Shown here in pieces: positions 32,472-34,715 of a stretch of 34,715 bases of DNA. The number at the start of each line of letters is the position of its first letter. Position 1 is the first letter of the stretch. A model generated the notes under the pieces. It saw nothing but the letters and a program-made list of their open reading frames with translations, did not search any database and was not told the origin of the DNA. Source of the stretch: an uncultured Clostridia bacterium (GTDB lineage Bacteria > Bacillota > Clostridia > TANB77 > CAG-508); NCBI GenBank assembly GCA_934184665.1, contig CAKPSX010000016.1, positions 1 to 34,715 of the forward strand. The letters run 5' to 3'. Position numbers and translations under genes: made by a program.

Positions 32472-33732
32472 TTGGATGCAAATACCAGAAGCTGAACTTA
32501 CATTAATTGCATTATCGCCAGCGATTTTTTTTGTATCAATATCATCTGTAATGAGAGGATATTTCAATGGAAGAAGAACATTAAAAATCACTGCTAGAGC
32601 ACAAACATTAGAACAAATATTTAAAACAATATTAACAATTTTAATAGTAGAAATTGTTGCACATATTACATCAACATCAACAGAAATGATGGCAGCTGGT
32701 GCAAATGTGGCAACAACAATAGCAACATTTTCAAGTTTTGTATATCTGTTTATGTATTACAGATTAAAACGAAAAGAGATTGGTAGAGAAATAGAACAAA
32801 CAGTAAATTATAAATATGAAAACATAAAAACAATTGTAAAAAATATTTTAATGGTGTCTATACCATTAACACTAAGCTCAATAATGACATCATTTAATAA
32901 AAATATAGATTCATTTACAGTAAAAAGAATATTAAGCACATATATGCCTTCAGATATGGCAACAGTTCTTTATGGAAGGCTTAGTGGAAAAGTAGATACA
33001 ATAACGAACTTACCACTAGCAATAAATATTGCATTTGCAACAGCACTTGTACCAGCAATATCAGCAGCTATGGCAAAAGGCGAAAAAGAAACAGTAACAA
33101 AAAGAACATCATTTTCATTGTTAACTTCAATGTTAATAGGATTACCATGTATAGCAGGATTAATAATATTTGCACAACCTATATTAAACCTATTATATCC
33201 AAACGCAAACCAAGGAGCTTTATTATTACAATTAATAGCATTTTCAGTAATATTTTCAATATTATCTCAAACAATAAATGGAGTGTTACAGGGAATGGGA
33301 AAAGTATTAGTACCAGCATTTGCACTTGGAACAGGTGTATTAGTAAAATTAGTATTGAATTTAGTTTTACTAAGAATACCAGCACTAAATGTATATGGGG
33401 CTGCAATAGGCTCAATAGCATGCCATTTGACAGCATTTACAATAGTATTTTATATATTAAATAAAAATGTAAAACTTGATTTAACTTTTAGAAAATTCTT
33501 TTTGAAACCAGTATTAGCAACTGCCATAATGGGAGTTTGCTCATATACCGTATTTTTATTATTAAACAGTATAATTCCTGGTAATAAGGCAACAATAATA
33601 TCAATATTATTTGCAATGATAATATATGTGCTATCAGTTGCAGTATTAAAGATTTACAATAAAGAAGATATTTACATGCTACCAAAAGGTGATAAAATTT
33701 ACAAAATCTTAGAGAAAATGAAAATATATTAA
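32449..33732 (+). CDS. MOP-family flippase, C-terminal part (frameshifted)
   Basis: This frame carries the rest of the flippase: GAHTLAYDWMQIPEAELTLIALSPAIFF, SSVMRGYFNGRRTLKITA, IDSFTVKRIL, LPLAINIAFATALVPAISAA and NGVLQGMGKVLVPAFALGTG, with about ten further membrane helices. It has no ribosome binding site of its own near the junction. Together with the 32106 part it makes a protein of about 540 aa, the normal length for SpoVB-like polysaccharide transporters. Which lipid-linked substrate is moved cannot be decided here. Confidence 0.8.
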   Translation, partial: GAHTLAYDWMQIPEAELTLIALSPAIFFVSISSVMRGYFNGRRTLKITARAQTLEQIFKTILTILIVEIVAHITSTSTEMMAAGANVATTIATFSSFVYLFMYYRLKRKEIGREIEQTVNYKYENIKTIVKNILMVSIPLTLSSIMTSFNKNIDSFTVKRILSTYMPSDMATVLYGRLSGKVDTITNLPLAINIAFATALVPAISAAMAKGEKETVTKRTSFSLLTSMLIGLPCIAGLIIFAQPILNLLYPNANQGALLLQLIAFSVIFSILSQTINGVLQGMGKVLVPAFALGTGVLVKLVLNLVLLRIPALNVYGAAIGSIACHLTAFTIVFYILNKNVKLDLTFRKFFLKPVLATAIMGVCSYTVFLLLNSIIPGNKATIISILFAMIIYVLSVAVLKIYNKEDIYMLPKGDKIYKILEKMKIY

Positions 33733-33856
33733 AAAAATTGAAAAAAACAGAGGGATTTTATCTTATTTTGGAGAATAAGATAAGCAGAAAAGTACAAACA
33801 TTGCAAATACTGCACTGTAGGTACATACTACAAAAATTTATAGGAGGTAATGTAGA

Positions 33857-34135
33857 ATGAACAAAGCTGAATTAGTAGCAGCTATCGCTGCAAAAACAGG
33901 AGAGTCAAAAAAATCAACAGAAGCTACAGTTAATGCATTTGCTGAAGTTGTTTCTAACGCATTAAAAGGAGGAGACAAAGTTCAATTAGTTGGATTTGGA
34001 TCTTTCGAAGTTAGAAAAAGAGCTGCTAGAAAAGGTAGAAATCCTCAAACAAAAGAAGAGATAAAAATACCTGCATCTAAGGCTCCAGTATTCAAAGCTG
34101 GTAAAGCATTAAAAGATTTAGTAAACGAAAAATAA
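33857..34135 (+). CDS. hup: HU family DNA-binding protein
   Basis: The 92-aa product is a typical HU: MNKAELVAAIAAKTG, the VQLVGFGSFEVRKRAARKGRNPQT signature with the Pro-containing DNA-binding arm, and KAPVFKAGKALKDLVN. It bends and compacts chromosomal DNA as a dimer. TAGGAGGTAA precedes ATG 33857. Codon use is less A-ending than in its neighbours, as expected for an abundant protein. The ~120 bp before it hold a TCTTATT/AATAAGA hairpin but no firm promoter. Confidence 0.97.
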   Translation: MNKAELVAAIAAKTGESKKSTEATVNAFAEVVSNALKGGDKVQLVGFGSFEVRKRAARKGRNPQTKEEIKIPASKAPVFKAGKALKDLVNEK

Positions 34136-34167
34136 TAAAATATATAATATATAAATATATGGAGAAA

Positions 34168-34208
34168 GAGCCAATAAAGTTAATTAAATACTTTATTGGC
34201 TCACTTTT
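34168..34208 (+). terminator. Terminator of the HU gene
   Basis: A 13-bp perfect stem (34168-34180 with 34190-34202) with a 9-nt loop, followed by a T run. Confidence 0.9.
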
Positions 34209-34261
34209 TACTAAAAAGTTTTTACACGAATAGTTGTAACAGCTCAAAATAATATAAAAAT

Positions 34262-34459
34262 TTAAGAGTCGGATTCTTCTTTTTTCTTGTTACTCTTATC
34301 GCCGGGGATAATTATATATTTAGGGTTCTTATCTTTGCTCTTAGGTTTAGCAGCATTAATATGTTCATACACTGGAGAAATCTCAAGATTAGAACCATCT
34401 CCATTTATAACTTCAATATCTTTTTTATTAGTTTCATTTTTTGTAGTTTCATCAGCCAT
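34262..34459 (-). CDS. Small charged hypothetical protein, 65 aa
   Basis: The product starts MADETTKNETNKKDIEVING and is highly charged, with a Lys/Ser/Asp-rich C-terminus (KYIIIPGDKSNKKKEESDS). No helix, signal or known motif is seen; it is likely soluble and partly disordered. GAGAAAGGAATGAG precedes the ATG, and a good minus-strand promoter with a large inverted repeat in the leader supports it as a real gene. Function unknown. Confidence 0.6.
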   Translation of the reverse strand: MADETTKNETNKKDIEVINGDGSNLEISPVYEHINAAKPKSKDKNPKYIIIPGDKSNKKKEESDS

Positions 34460-34483
34460 ATAAAACTCATTCCTTTCTCATTA

Positions 34484-34550
34484 GCAAAATAACACATATT
34501 TAATTACAAGTAAAAATTAGTTTTTTATCGTATAAAAAGGTGTTATTTGC
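34484..34550 (-). promoter_or_regulatory. Inverted repeat spanning the leader of the 65-aa gene
   Basis: GCAAAATAACAC (34484-34495) and GTGTTATTTGC (34540-34550) pair with one bulged A, enclosing 44 nt. On the minus strand this begins at about the predicted transcription start and ends just before the ribosome binding site, so it may fold the whole 5' leader. Confidence 0.5.
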
Positions 34551-34559
34551 TTTTTCTGA

Positions 34560-34588
34560 ATTTTATCATAAAAACTAAAAATTGTAAA
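34560..34588 (-). promoter_or_regulatory. Sigma-A promoter of the 65-aa gene
   Basis: Minus strand: TTTACA (34588-34583), 17 bp, TAAAAT (34565-34560) with TG one base before the -10. Confidence 0.6.
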
Positions 34589-34640
34589 CAAAAAGAGACA
34601 TATTAATTATGAATGCACTCAAAAATAATTGCAAAATGTA

Positions 34641-34669
34641 TTGACTAATGGGTGCGTTTTTGGTATTAT
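34641..34669 (+). promoter_or_regulatory. Promoter reading out of the window
   Basis: TTGACT (34641-34646), 17 bp, TATTAT (34664-34669) preceded by TGG (extended -10). It should drive a gene to the right of the window; no start codon with a binding site is seen before the edge. Confidence 0.65.
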
Positions 34670-34715
34670 AATTTTGAAATAATTCTATGTTTAAAATGTA
34701 ATAAAATTGGTAATA

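Noticed and set aside
1..34715. CRISPR array, tRNA/rRNA genes, transposase or phage genes
   Set aside because: No regular direct-repeat/spacer pattern, cloverleaf, rRNA segment, transposase or phage structural motif was seen on either strand.

Overview
This window looks like a chromosomal segment of an AT-rich, Gram-positive Bacillota, most likely an uncultured gut-type Clostridia. The evidence is the low GC, strong AGGAGG-type ribosome binding sites with frequent TTG starts, sigma-A promoters with 17-bp spacers, the era-yqzL-recO gene order, cdaA, addA, an HtrA with a TTTTCACA operator, sortase/LPxTG surface proteins and SipW/TasA-like secreted proteins. The lineage is an inference; there is no rRNA or tRNA in the window to test it.

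Layout. (1) 1-1251: a membrane-anchored formylglycine-generating-enzyme-like protein whose last ~200 bp are about 55 % GC in an otherwise very AT-rich window and rich in NNC codons. This is the signature of a diversity-generating retroelement (DGR) variable region; no reverse transcriptase or template repeat is in the window. (2) 1385-8572: an unrecognised coiled-coil protein, era, yqzL (small, overlapping recO), recO, galE, a GtrB/DPM1-like glycosyltransferase and an MreB-family gene. (3) 8642-15625: a surface island. An LPKTG-anchored von Willebrand A adhesin diverges from an operon with a sortase, a thioester-domain LPxTG protein (frameshifted), three SipW/TasA-like secreted proteins, a 441-aa secreted protein of unknown family and a small tail-anchored protein. 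(4) 15850-18905: an RsiV/DUF3298-like membrane protein, htrA (minus strand) and a type IV pilin-like protein. (5) 18970-30883: rnhB, pyrimidine-nucleoside phosphorylase, a 46-aa membrane protein, cdaA, truA, an Asn/Cys-rich membrane protein, rpsO, pnp, addA and a polysaccharide deacetylase. (6) 31015-34715: rplM-rpsI (minus), a MOP-family flippase broken by a T-tract frameshift, HU, a small hypothetical gene and a promoter pointing out of the window.

The two strongest unexplained signals are the DGR-type variable region and a family of short intergenic repeats (core TAATTASAATTTTGGACT...). In three of the five clear copies the repeat begins exactly on the stop codon of the upstream gene. The longest copy (18263-18385) is a long imperfect palindrome forming the leader of the pilin gene; a compact palindrome with the same ends lies in front of the vWA adhesin gene. 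Three genes (sortase, thioester protein, flippase) carry apparent single-base frameshifts, which could be decay, phase variation or assembly error.
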